Shown here: piece by piece, positions 33,113 through 43,709 of the stretch | Layout of the letters: each line of letters starts with the position of its first letter | Position numbering within the stretch: the first letter of the stretch is position 1 | Source: Plumapathes pennacea | Taxonomy: Eukaryota; Cnidaria; Anthozoa; Antipatharia; Myriopathidae | Reading direction: 5' to 3' | Length of the DNA stretch: 64,000 nt | Assembly: GCA_964036295.1 (NCBI GenBank) | Contig: OZ038473.1 | Coordinates: 5,301,501-5,365,500 of the forward strand | Program-made: the position numbers and the translations under genes | Notes under the pieces: generated by a model | The model's database searches: none | What the model saw: only the letters and a program-made list of their open reading frames with translations | Told to the model about the DNA's origin: nothing

Positions 33113-33448
33113 TACACTGTCATTTTCAAGGTGTTGCTTTAACTCCAAAAATGGAGTTAAATATAAGGTAAAAAAACAACTCCATTTTTTGGAGTTGTTT
33201 TAACTCCACCTAAACTTGGAGTTAGATTGACTCCACCAAGGAGTTAAAATGACTCCTTTATTAGGGTTGTTATAACTCCCAAATATGGAGTAAAATTGAC
33301 TCCATTGGAGTTACTTTAACCCCATAATTGGAGTAACTTAAAAAAGGTAAAAAATAACTTATTTTCGGGGGTTATTTTAACTCCTAAAATATTTAACTTC
33401 CCTATGAGAGTTAAATCAACTGATAAAATTTGTTCAGGCAAAACAGTG
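33113..33448. mobile_element. GGAGTTA-box MITE, copy 1
   Basis: The ends are TACACTGTCATTTTCAAGG and, inverted, CACTGTTTTGCC. The interior is an irregular array of GGAGTTA and TAACTCC words in both orientations, many forming small palindromes around an A/T core. Related copies lie at 43710-44148 and 54086-54486. Confidence 0.65.
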
Positions 33449-33847
33449 AAATGCACTTAACCTCCATCCTACCATCATCCTTTTATTTAAATATTACTAT
33501 TACTTATAACTTTACTAAAAATACATATAAATAACCTATAATTCCTAACTATGCATAATGGGAAAAGACTGCAATCAAAGATAGCTTTAACAAACTGAAA
33601 AGTATTATTAAAACCAGAACAATCTGTTGTGATATGTAAATATATATAAATGCTTTGTCAAGCTCCTTACAGTTCATTGAAACAAAAATTATCAACTGAA
33701 CAAATTGAAAACAGTACCTGGAGTTTTATTACAGTGGTACCCTCTGCAACCAGGTACAAAGGGTCCAGTTTGGCCAGGCTACCAGAGCCAACAAGCACAG
33801 TAATTTGTGTGATAATTTAACTAGACCTAAATATTCTTCAGTAGTTT

Positions 33848-34105
33848 CTAAACACTAACTCTTTCCTTGGCCTCTCCTGTGTTGTCGAGGAGATTGGCCT
33901 CTAGAAAAGGCAAATATATTTCTTTCAAAATGGAATTACTGAACGTTAAATACACAATATACTCCCCAAAAGTGACAGTGCCAATTTTCATTACATTGAT
34001 ACCCTCTGCAACCAGGTACAGATGGTCCAGTTTGACCAAGCTACCAGAGCCAACAATCCTTGGATACTTTGTCTTTTCAATTATGTCATCTATTGACTCA
34101 TCATC
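33848..34105 (-). CDS. Possible terminal exon, unknown protein
   Basis: An acceptor (TTTTTTTTGTAG|G) at 34106 opens a frame reading DDESIDDIIEKTKYPRIVGS and continuing through VKLDHLYLVAEG to a stop at 33848. A diverged duplicate of the VGSGSL.KLD.LYLVAEG segment lies downstream on the same strand at about 33712-33790. The function is not recognised. The surroundings are transposon-rich, so it may belong to a decayed element. Confidence 0.4.
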   Translation of the reverse strand, partial: DDESIDDIIEKTKYPRIVGSGSLVKLDHLYLVAEGINVMKIGTVTFGEYIVYLTFSNSILKEIYLPFLEANLLDNTGEAKERVSV

Positions 34106-34264
34106 CTACAAAAAAAAGAGTTTGATAAACAGCTATTAGTCACATGGAAAGCACAAGTTTCAGTGGGACATGTATTGCCCGATTCTGTGATTATCTGCTA
34201 ATTATTTAGCTGTTGGCATATGGGCATGATTCCAACGAAGCTGGATCATCAGCAGTGAGGACCT

Positions 34265-34534
34265 ACAATCAAATGCAAAATGGTTGAGACACTCGCAAAA
34301 AAAGACCCAATCTTCTCTTCTATTACCTCACTCTTATCTGGATTTCGTTGACAGCATACTTCCCCCCCCCCCCCCTCCCCCGTTTCAATGTTGAGTATCC
34401 AATATCGCACAACGAGATTTCAAGCCCGAACAACATTGAGACGGGGGGAGGGGGGACAGAAATGAACAAAACTTAAAAGCCGATAAATTGCTCAAAATAT
34501 GCACAGTGTCTCAACTACTTTTGCATTTGATTGT
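34265..34534. mobile_element. MITE with GACACT inverted ends, copy 1
   Basis: It begins ACAATCAAATGCAAAA and ends with its inverse TTTTGCATTTGATTGT; the match continues through GTTGAGACACT. Near-identical to 38878-39141. The interior has a poly-C run at 34364 and the inverted pair CCCCGTTTCAATGTTG / CAACATTGAGACGGGG. Confidence 0.85.
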
Positions 34535-34896
34535 CTGAAAGTCATGTGTCGAAAATGTTGGCTCAGAGCGTCTTTTTTTCTTTTTTGAAAGACAATTATT
34601 GGCATGATTCATCACTGTGTTATCTTTTATTAGGAAAAATAAGTCTCATGGTTCTTTGGAGGTGGGGCAATTAGCTTTTAATGTTCCAAATTGTATCAAA
34701 TTTGAAATTTCCGGAAATGACGGGATAAGACTTAGTACAATATTACTTCCGGTGTGTTATTAATTGATGGTATGTTTGCCACAAATGGAGGCTATTTCGT
34801 GTATGTTACGTTTTGTTCAATGAACTCTCATTATTTTAAAGTTAATTGGCGAAAACAAAAATCTCTTTTGATGGAAAACCAACGGTCTACCACGGT

Positions 34897-34950
34897 CTAC
34901 CATCAGAACAAAAGGAATTATGTAAATAATCTTTTGTTTACATGGTAGAC
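34897..34950. repeat. Short perfect hairpin at the LINE 3' flank
   Basis: GTCTACCAT and ATGGTAGAC pair, with a nested CAAAAG/CTTTTG stem. Related GTAGACCGTGGTAGACC words lie in inverted orientation at the other side of the LINE (37947-37970). Confidence 0.6.
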
Positions 34951-35324
34951 ATCATCATCATCATCATGAACTTTATTTAAGTGTCAAATCTTCTAGCGTA
35001 TCACGTGTGATATACTAATCGGGGACACTTTTAAGTAAATATATGGATTAAATTAGGATTAAAATATACTAATTAAAAATGTTGTTTCAACACTACTGTT
35101 ACTATTTTTATTGTGATAAAAGTTGTTAACTCATCTAAATCAAATCTAGATTGAACTATACTGATTAAAAATATTGTTCTAACACTGCTAATACTATTAT
35201 TATTAAAACTTACTACTATTTTTTATGATAAAAGTTGTTAACTTATCATTGCTAAAACTATTTACATATCGATGCTGTATGCAAATCTAGTGCATATAGG
35301 TAGGCTTTTAGGCCTTTAACGTGC

Positions 35325-36227
35325 CTAATTATGACATAATTTGCAGTCCACGCATGATTCAGAGTTAATAAGTTCAGATAGGTCCATTTTCCTTATTTCA
35401 CAACTGTATTGTTTTCGGTAGGCTGATATGAAAGGATCAAAGATATCTTCGAATTTAGCATACAGTTGCTGGCTGAGCAGCTGCTCGAAGATTTTGTCAA
35501 CGGTGCATAATATAGTTACCGGTCTATAATTGGTTTTGTCGTGAGGGTCATCCTTCTTGTGCACTGGAACCCATTCCCCCATCTTCCAGTGTTTGGGCCA
35601 TGTGTTGTCTTGTATCACCTGATTGAATATAGATGTAAGTGATGTTGCGATTTCATCTGCAACTAGTTTTAGGACTGAAGGGGGAAGGTTGTCATGTCCC
35701 GTTGCCTTGTGTGGGTTTAAAGCTTCCAATGCTCTCAGGACTTCCCTTCTATCAATATCTCTGAAGTTGAAAGAGTTGACGGAGTTCCTTTTGCGGATCA
35801 TATTGATGCTTGGGTGGATATTGCAATGGTCCGCCGTTAAACTAGCCGCTTTGTGTCCTCCTATTGCTTCGGCAACTGTAGAGAAATAGCTTGTGAACTC
35901 CTCTGCAACAACCTGTTGATCCTGTTCTATTTTCCCGTTTATGTTGAGGGAAATGACATCCTTGTCCTTTTTCTTTGCACTGAAGAAGGGTGTGAACGTA
36001 CTGTAAAACTTCCTCTGATTTCCTTTGAGCTCTTGTGATATACCTTTCCAATAGCTCTTTATTGCTTTGCGCCTCAGTCGGGTCGCCACATTTCGCCATT
36101 TTCGCATGAGTTTCCAAGTACCATCACTTTTGTCCTTGCTAAACTTTTTAGAGTATTTCCTTTTCTTCCTCATGGCATTTTTCCATTCGCTGTTCATATA
36201 AGGCACGTCAACCTTCCTAACCCTCAT
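35325..36227 (-). pseudogene. LINE reverse transcriptase, N-terminal half
   Basis: Text such as LNPHKATGHDNLPPSVLK, NYRPVTILCTVDKIFEQLL and DPFISAYRKQYSCE matches RT motifs 1-2A of CR1/Jockey-type LINEs. The expected next motifs (the catalytic F.D, GxPQGS and xADD blocks) are absent, because the frame turns into unrelated text and stops. A connector domain rich in Lys/Arg precedes the RT. Confidence 0.8.
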
Positions 36228-36284
36228 CCTCTTAACTGGTAGGTGTTTGTCCAGTACGTCAGTGATTTTAGTTTTCCAATGCGT

Positions 36285-37025
36285 TTATAACGTGTTGACA
36301 TCAGCTGGAGTAGCAGGAAGAAGTTCAGCTGTGCGGAGATCATTTTTTAGATCATCTAAGTTTAAGTTCTTGGTGCTTCTGCTAGTTATGATTTTTGCCT
36401 CGTGTCTTTTTACTGTATCGCATAAGAAAGTGTATACCATTTTGTGATCACTTAATCCCAGTTCAGCCACTCCTGATGATTTGAATAGATCTTTGTTGTT
36501 GGTTAGTATTACATCCAGAAGAGTGCTTGAGGTGTTTGTTACGCGGGTTGCTTGATTGATTAAGCATGTGAGTTGATGTATGTCCTCCAGGTCTATAAGT
36601 AGTTTCCCCTCTCTTTCTCTGGGCCTGAGTCTATCCAGATTAAGGTCGCCTAGTATGACGACTGTCGGACATTTTGATATGGCCCATGATATGATGTTGT
36701 TGAGCCCTTCTTCAAGGTCTTGATAATAATTGGTTCCGCTGTTCCGTGGGGGTCTGTACATTCCAAGTACGATAGCTTGTTTGTTGTTAAACTTCACCTC
36801 GATAGTCAGTATTTCTATGGTTTTATAAGATCAAGCAAGCTTCAGCTTCTTAGATGGTAGTCTTGAATGTATATAAGCCAATATGCCACCTCCCCCTTTG
36901 ACTCTGTCCTGACGGTGAAGACTGTAATTCGTCATTTTGAATTGAGAGTCCGGGTACGAAGAGCCTATTTTCGTTTCCGTTAGGACCAGCTCTGAGTCTT
37001 TGATTAATGAGACTGAGTTCGTCAT
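36285..37025 (-). pseudogene. LINE APE endonuclease in two frames
   Basis: The frame 37025-36831 has LTETKIG, then RQDRVKGGGGILAYIHS. The frame 36797-36285 has VLGMYRPPRNS, VILGDLNLDRL, STLLDVILTN and LGLSDHKMVY. Together they cover the exonuclease-endonuclease-phosphatase fold that nicks target DNA. The frame change between them disables the copy. Confidence 0.8.
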
Positions 37026-37914
37026 ACTTATTTTGTAGACTGTTGATGTTCAGGTGTGATATAAAAACTTGGCTGGGATGAGCCTGTCTGATGTTGATTA
37101 GCTCCTCTAAAGGGTCTGAGTCATCTTCCTTTTGTTCGTAGGCCTCTGTTAGTGTGCTGTCCAACGAACCATTCAGAAGGTCAGAGCTCGGGTTATTCGG
37201 TAAGAAACTTGAGAGGCATGGTGTACACATCCATCCACTCTGTCGGTGGTTATATTCCCTTGCGGTCAGTCCAGCACACTTAAAGTGATAGTGAAATCTG
37301 CATTCTTCGCACATCAGACTCCGGTGATTTCTTGCTATGGTTCTTTCGCAGGTGGGACATTTTTGTTTGCATATGGTTCCCTTTGTTTGTGGTACAGTAG
37401 GTCCTGGGTTGACCGAGATGTCACCCCCTCTTAGCAGAATCTGGCGTGATGCGTTCGTATTTGAATATAGCTGCATCCGTTTGTTTGATCGTTTGGGCTT
37501 TCTGTGTGTAAACGTGAGGCTCCGTGAAACATGATTCCCGCAAGACTGAAGTTCGATGGCGCTGGCGTTGGTATTTACTACCCTTGAATGATCCATTTGT
37601 CCAAGGGCGTGGATGCTCTCACACTTAACAGCAGCGGTGTATAGGAACTGATTAGCCGGGTCTCCAGGGATGATGCAATCTGATGACATGCAAATTTCCA
37701 GATCTTCACGGTGTAGAGTGCCACGAGGAGGCAGAGTTTGAAATGAAAGTTTGCTTGTTGCATCAAAATGGAAGCGATTCCTGTCCTGAAAACCATTTCT
37801 CTCGGTAGCATCAACAGTTACACAAACCTGACAGCCAAATTCCAGGGGAGTCTGGGTCTGCATCAGGTAGAAATAGAACAGGACTGCGGAGACCATAAAA
37901 GCATGACCGGCCAT
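36850..37914 (-). CDS. LINE N-terminal protein: signal-like start, 2A-like motif, PHD finger
   Basis: Residues 1-20 are hydrophobic (AFMVSAVLFYFYLM), like a signal peptide or anchor. Residues 164-172 read GDISVNPGP, a 2A-like motif with Ser in place of the usual Glu (37399-37425). Residues 186-233 form a PHD-type Cys4-His-Cys3 zinc finger (CPTCE, CEECRFHYHFKC, WMCTPC), typical of CR1-family ORFs and able to bind chromatin or nucleic acid. The sequence continues as HLNINSLQNKYDELS, the start of the endonuclease, and then shifts frame at about 36980. 2A-like peptides are documented in APE-type LINEs; whether this variant works is unknown. Confidence 0.7.
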   Translation of the reverse strand: MAGHAFMVSAVLFYFYLMQTQTPLEFGCQVCVTVDATERNGFQDRNRFHFDATSKLSFQTLPPRGTLHREDLEICMSSDCIIPGDPANQFLYTAAVKCESIHALGQMDHSRVVNTNASAIELQSCGNHVSRSLTFTHRKPKRSNKRMQLYSNTNASRQILLRGGDISVNPGPTVPQTKGTICKQKCPTCERTIARNHRSLMCEECRFHYHFKCAGLTAREYNHRQSGWMCTPCLSSFLPNNPSSDLLNGSLDSTLTEAYEQKEDDSDPLEELINIRQAHPSQVFISHLNINSLQNKYDELSLINQRLRAGPNGNENRLFVPGLSIQNDELQSSPSGQSQRGRWHIGLYTFKTTI

Positions 37915-37983
37915 CGTGGAATGACGTTATCAGTGACGTCATCAGTAGACCGTGGTAGACCGTGGTAGTCCGTTGAAATCTTC

Positions 37984-38877
37984 ATGGATATGAATCTACT
38001 GTACAGTGTGCTGATCGTTCACTCGATTTCGGCCGAGAATAAGCTTAGAGAAGCATTTTGGGCACGGTGGGATGTCTTTCTGCTACTCTGCGGGAATCTG
38101 ATAGCTAAAATTGAATACTCGTCATCGCACAGACAGTATCACAGTTTCTCGCTCGTCAATCACATTATTCATGTGTCTCATTTACTTCAGATGCCTGTCC
38201 AATGGGCGATAATGTGCTTGGTTCAGATGGGAAATTTTTGACGGCATCCCAACCCTCTAGTTCTGATAAATACAGTTGAATGTCTTCCTTTGTCTCGTTT
38301 CTGTGACACTCTGATGCACTGAGATAACGATTGAACTGCCTAAACGATGTATAAACTCAGCGAGAATGTTTGAAAACAAGTGAAAACCCCAGGTTTATAT
38401 AGCACACACAAATTATAGGTAAAAAAGGTGCATTAGTGCTGGGTGTGATTTCTTTCCCTAAAATTGTTTAGGCGTTAACCCGCTATCGCGCGTAAACAAA
38501 GTCACGCCTGCTCTTACGCACGTATACCTCACAGTCCATTTTAGGCCTAAAGTGAGGGCCGAACACGTAAAGACTACATAAACTGTTCTAGAATTGTTAC
38601 TGAAAACCAGAAAATGACATGACGTGCATCACTAAACTTTCACATCAATAGACATTGAGTGAAGTGAGGTTTAATAAGACGGATACCCAGCTGTGACAAT
38701 TATGTGCGTTTAAAAACATTCAATTTACAAAGAAATTTGCTTGCCAAATCTCGAAAACTGCCGTTGTAACACATTTCTAACAGTTTTGCAAACGGTAGTC
38801 GGACCATGCGTACGTTCTGCAAATTCTATGCAGATACCTCAAATATTCACAGAGAAATAGCACATTAACCGCTTCAG
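37984..38877. other. No supported gene
   Basis: Low-complexity intergenic sequence between the LINE and the second GACACT MITE. No motif-bearing frames. Confidence 0.5.
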
Positions 38878-39141
38878 ACAATCAAATGCAAAATGATTGA
38901 GACACTCGCAAAAAAAGACCCAATCTTCCCTTCTATTGCCTCACTCTTATCTGGATTTCGTTTGACAGCATATTTCCCCCCCTACCCCGTTTCAATGTTG
39001 AGTATCCAATATCGCACAACGAGATTTCAGGCCCGAACAACATTGAGACGGGGGGAGGGGGGACAGAAATGAACAAAACTTAAAAGCCGATAAATTGCTC
39101 AAAATATGCACAGTGTCTCAACTACTTTTGCATTTGATTGT
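38878..39141. mobile_element. MITE with GACACT inverted ends, copy 2
   Basis: Direct-orientation partner of 34265-34534 with very few differences, mainly a shorter poly-C run. The two copies bracket the internally deleted LINE. Confidence 0.85.
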
Positions 39142-39414
39142 AGCCAGGCACTTGTTAGTAGGCAAGTACATGTCTTGCCTTGACAAATGAGTGGCTCTTG
39201 CTGACAAACAGCTTTTCTCCAAATGCATACTAGAAATACGATAATATGCATATATTAGAAGTTTAGACGCAAAAAAATAAACATAGAAGTAATGTGTCTA
39301 TTTTATAGATAGAGTGTCTATAAAGCAACAGTTTTTGCCAATTCTGCCATTAAAGCCAAATTAAGAAGCAAGTATATTTCAGACTCGCATAGTTGAAACA
39401 TTTTCATCCCGGGC

Positions 39415-39600
39415 TGGAGTGTTCATATGAGAAACGGGCCAGCCCGGTTAACCGAGATCCCGGTCGCAAAGACCGACATCTCGGTAACCGGGCTGGCCCG
39501 CTCTCTCATATGAACACATCGGAATTATAATAAAGGAAATAGTGGGAGGGCGAGATCTCGGTAACCGGGCTGCATGGTCAACCGGGCTCATATGAAGAGG
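39415..39600. repeat. Fold-back element with GGCCAGCCCGG arms
   Basis: GTTCATATGAGAAACGGGCC..CCCGGTTAACCGAGAT faces ATCTCGGTAACCGGG..GGCCCGCTCTCTCATATGAAC (39421-39515). A third, partial arm follows at 39548-39598. Confidence 0.75.
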
Positions 39601-41563
39601 CCCTAAATTTTGCAAACCCCACCCCACCTGGTCTCTCTTGCGTTACGCCACGCATTTTCTCACGGTGAATTTCCGCTGAGTTCACAACAAACCACGGCAA
39701 ACCAGTGGAAATTAGCCTTTTTTTACCCCAACATTTAGAAAAAAAAATTCAAATTTCGAAAAATCATTCTTGTGATTAATCACTTTACCACTCTATAATG
39801 GATCAGCTCTGACCCAATAAGAAAACAAGATATATATCAGCATCAATTCTTTTTATTCTTAATCTCATTGTTATCATCATCATACAGCACACTATTCATT
39901 GTGTGCCCTTTTTATCATACTAATGTGTTATATAAGCTTCATCAAGTGCTCCTGCCTGGTACGAAAACCCAAAACCTTGTAGGAAAAAGTAGGAACGTAC
40001 TCTCCAACCAAAAGCATGCAGGAGCACAATCCCTTGGAGGATAAGGGAATAATAACTATCATGAACTTAATACAGGTAAACAACCCTTTCACTCCCAAGC
40101 CTAAATGCAGAATCTCTCAGCTGTTTCAAAATACATTACATAAAATAAATTATGTAGTGAGAAGTGACAGTTTAGTCAGCCTTCACTTAACAAAAAGGTA
40201 CAAAAAGCTGTATATTCTCTACACTGTACAATACAGTACACTTTCAACTGAAGGAGAAATTGAATTTGCCACATATATTACATAACTGTACTGAAGTTTT
40301 CCTTCATAAAAAGCAAACAACCCTCTAACAAATAAGTAAATAACAAAACCTTGTGTCAAAAAGGTACACATGAAAAAATATATACTTGGCTCTGAGCATG
40401 TCATCCACTTGAGCACAGTACAGTACCATTCCAAATTTTAAGAAAACATACAGATATACCAAATTATTTTTGTGGCGTACTCAACAGAATATACAGAATA
40501 TACAAGCCAATATTTTTGAGAACATTTTCCTTTGGCATTCTTGTTGGACCAGACAATCAGGTCGTACACGTTAGCATTGAGTTCATTCTTTGCTCCTGAA
40601 AATCTTACACTTTCATGATGTCAATGACTTGGTATACGAGGATCCCTTAACAGCACAGGAGTTGACTTCTCAGCATGATTCCTTCACTTCAACATTTCCT
40701 TTAGCATGATCTTTGGAGATGAAAACACATGTTCAGGTTTTTGTCTTTGGTACATATTGCTGCAAATTTATTATACAGTACTTACCTATAAACAATATAG
40801 AAATTGAACTTCCATTTGGACCGAAGTGTAAGTTTAGCCAAGGAACCTCTTTCTTTGCTCCTACAAAAATCAGAAAAGGCACCAGGTTTTAAGCGGATTA
40901 ATAAGATAATTCACATGATGTACACAATACAATGCACTTTCATAGCTAACCTGTACTATTCATCCACAATTGACATAAATCTTGGAAGGATGCTGCAAAG
41001 GAACCGGCGCACTGTAAATAAATACTTGTTGTCCTGGTAATAGAGGCCAATTCTTTCCTCAAAACACTGCTATAAATGTTTTTGGTTATCCCCGAGCGTA
41101 ATATCAAGTGTACACGGCATAAAAACAAATGCACATCATCATATGGACAGCTAAAGAAACTTCACTGCATAGATCATAAATCACTGTAAATTAATTAGGC
41201 ACTGATACTGTAGTAAAAATTGGCAAATATTCTAAAAAACAAACTACAGCTTTTGCAATGGTAAATCAAAGTACAAACACATGTATACAGTATTGTGTTC
41301 TCTTCGATACTTGTGTATGAAAATGCGGCAAATAATAACAAAACACATTCAGTGGTCTGATAAACATGAGTTCAGATTCAAAAAGGAACAAAATATCACC
41401 ATGTATTGTTTGATCAGCTGTTCTTCTTTGAAAATAAACAATGACAAAGAATGGCCGTGTTGCAACTAATGCATAATTTTGCCAATTTGGCCATCAATAC
41501 ACAGAATCAAAAATATAAATACAACAACCATAAAAGCCATACAGAATAGTTTTCAATTCTTAC

Positions 41564-42080
41564 CTGTCCCTTGCTTCCTGATGATAAGAACGGGCAGATC
41601 ACTCACATTGGCTGGAAGAGTGGTGAGAAATCCCTGAACATCCTGTGGCAAGTTGAGGACATGACCTTTGTACCCACGCTGGCCGCCGTGTTTCCGGTAA
41701 ACACACATGATGGGGAAAGCTCTGGCGATCAGCATTTCCTCTGCTTCGGTGAGGTCCTGTAGTTCTGCAGGGACTGTCCGAGGATCCATGTCGTTTTCAG
41801 CCGAGAACAATCGACACGAGGTCTTTTTGTCGCGTTTGCACCTGGTGCAGCTGTAGTTCAGCTCGGGTACACTTTGGTTGGTGATCGGCCATGTTTCTTT
41901 GCATACCTTGCAGCGTAAGTGTCGGAGATTTTCCTCAAAGCTGTGAAAGGCAGTGAGTTCTTCCCGCACCCATTCTCGTTCGTGGAATGGAGGAGTTTCT
42001 GGATTTGTCCACCCACGGTTATGCAAATATTGTTGTTTTAACTGCAGCACGCTGTTGTCGGCGTCGAGTATTGGCTTCAT
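41564..42080 (-). CDS. DUF6570-type Helitron protein exon (copy A)
   Basis: Cysteine pairs come first (LRCKVCKETW, then CTRCKRDKKTSC). Then DLTEAEEMLIARAFPIMCVY and GGQRGYKGHVLNLPQDVQGF lead into LTTLPANVSDL. This is the Cys-rich plus DUF6570 segment found at the N-terminus of Helitron polyproteins. The frame runs into a textbook donor (ACAG|GTAAGA) at 41564, so it is an exon. The following Rep and helicase exons are missing from the window. The ATG at 42080 overlaps the stop of the STPR frame (ATGA). The role of DUF6570 is unknown. Confidence 0.75.
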
Positions 42081-42544
42081 TTTGAGCCTGAAGCCTGCGG
42101 GTACTCAGACGATTCATTGCCACGTCGAGAAGCTACTCGCTGGTGATTGGATTCTCTTTGCGGAATTGTCTGTGTCAACTGCTTCTGTTTTTGACGCTTT
42201 TGATCGGCATTCATACGCTGTTGTCTTTGTGGAGTCTTTTCTTCGGTCCGTTTTTTCTTCTGAAGTTCCCGATTTGCTTTCAAGCGCTGTTCTCTCTGCG
42301 GAGTCGTCTGCGTTACCCGCTTCTGTTCATATCGCTTTCGATCGGCATTCATGCGCTGTTTTCTTTGCGGAGTTGTTTCTTCGGCACGCTTCTGTTTATG
42401 ATGCTGTCGATCATAACCGGATTGTCGCCTTTTCTCGAGACGAATTTGGCGTTGTTCGCTCGTTTCAAGGTTTCGCTTTGCTCGTGCCTGTTCCCTTCTC
42501 ATTTGAAGACTAGCTTCGCGAGTGTTGTGTTTCAAGTTTTTCAA
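42077..42544 (-). CDS. STPR-domain protein of the Helitron (copy A)
   Basis: The frame contains consecutive 23-residue basic repeats, each with the pattern TPQR.QRMNADRKR..QK. This is the score-and-three-amino-acid peptide repeat (STPR), a DNA-binding domain first described in an insect silk-gene factor and common in Helitron proteins. Copy A has about four units plus degenerate ends. The frame is open upstream to about 42600 without an ATG, so the true start may be in an upstream exon or at the Met of LQMRREQ. It ends four bases into the DUF6570 ATG. Confidence 0.75.
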   Translation of the reverse strand: MKNLKHNTREASLQMRREQARAKRNLETSEQRQIRLEKRRQSGYDRQHHKQKRAEETTPQRKQRMNADRKRYEQKRVTQTTPQREQRLKANRELQKKKRTEEKTPQRQQRMNADQKRQKQKQLTQTIPQRESNHQRVASRRGNESSEYPQASGSK

Positions 42545-42837
42545 TTTTCCATTTTCGTGAACACAGCTACGATATATTGTTGCTTCGTTAAAATCTAAAC
42601 GCTTCGTTCAAATCTACTTTCTCTTATTCCGAGTAAAACAACAGGGCACACGTGATCGATCCGGCCTTTGTTATTGGTTAGCAGGGTAACCGCGCCTAAA
42701 GTCGTACGCCAGACAGACTGACTGACTGACTGACAGACGAACGTTAAATTTCGAGATGGCGGTAAGCTTGGAGTCCCCAAGTAGGCGGTATATTACTGCA
42801 TTAGTGTCGTGATTATTTCCCTCACTTCGTTTGGGGA

Positions 42838-43709
42838 TGAGTGCGTACAGTATAGCAATTCTATAAGTAACTCAAAGTTGCCCGGTTTAAACAGCCATGT
42901 AAACAATACAGTATAAAAAGGATATCACAATGAAATTTAGAATACTCACCGCATTCGTACTGTATTCCACGTTTCATTCTGAAACGCCGACGCTTGACCA
43001 AGTCTTTCGTCGTAATAGATCAAGTCTTTCCCTGTTGTTAGGAAACAACAAATCGTTCGCTTACATCCAAATGCCCATCTTCAAATTGTAAAGGCAAAAG
43101 ATCGTCACAGAAGCTCGAAGACAGTGGAAGCAGTTTCTTGGCGGGCAGAACACCAAACAACGACAAAACTAGGCGCTGAACGGACAGTTTACCGCATCTC
43201 TACAAATATGCGGCTTTTACTTCCATCTTCTTGCCCAAACGATCCTCAGAATGAATCTTGAAGCTCAACAAACCAACAATAGTACCAGAACAAACGCCAC
43301 TCCAACGGTTTTTTCAGAATGGCGCCTAAGCTACTGCGCATGCTCTCTTTGTTGTACCGCGTGGCACACAATCTCGTACCCAGACTCTTTACAAGATTGC
43401 CGCACACGACAAAGAGACTTTATTTCAGTTTTGTATCCACATGCCGGTAACAAAGAACGTTCGAGTCTCTTTTTTGTTCTTTACGGAAGGTTTGTTCGAA
43501 AGCACTGTTTACCTTCGTCTATATACGAAATCGTTCATACTGATAAATTTTCGGCAGAGTTCCGGTGTACAGTGACTAAATGTGCCGCATTTTAAATTTA
43601 TATGTCATCAATATTTTTTGCAACTGCACGGCCTAAAGGAAATAAGCAAAATGGTTCTCTTTTCTTTGAATTATTTTGGTAGGATGTAGCTCCAGGTTGA
43701 AATTATTTT
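42838..43709. other. No supported gene
   Basis: Between the Helitron 5' end and the MITE. The open plus-strand frame at 43251-43595 is mirrored in copy B but shows no recognisable motif. The corresponding region in B is 53214-54085. Confidence 0.45.

Larger units (their letters stand above)
34951..37975 (-). mobile_element. CR1-like LINE, internally deleted
   Basis: In 5' to 3' order on the minus strand: a PHD-finger ORF with a 2A-like motif, an APE endonuclease in two frames, the N-terminal half of the RT, an abrupt end of RT homology at about 35390, then a 3' UTR and an (ATG)n tail (CAT run at 34951-34968). The RT catalytic half is missing while the 3' end is kept, so this is an internal deletion, not 5' truncation. 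Confidence 0.75.
39230..42837 (-). mobile_element. Helitron carrying STPR and DUF6570 reading frames (copy A)
   Basis: On the minus strand it starts TCCCCAAACGAAGTGAGGG at 42837 and ends ATTATCGTATTTCTAG at 39230, flanked by A (5') and T (3'). Both ends match the proven Helitron at 30020-31759, and homology continues ~170 bp into the 5' end. A 5-bp-stem hairpin (AATAT ATGC ATATT) sits ~10 bp before CTAG. The coding part (42544-41564) is in the Helitron sense and ends at a splice donor. No Rep or helicase is seen in the remaining 2.3 kb. Confidence 0.8.

Noticed and set aside
36292..38000. Plus-strand frames over the LINE
   Set aside because: Antisense shadows of the endonuclease and PHD frames.
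41953..42513. Plus-strand 186-aa frame opposite the STPR gene (and 52260-52967)
   Set aside because: It is the antisense shadow of the repetitive STPR coding sequence, which explains its periodicity.
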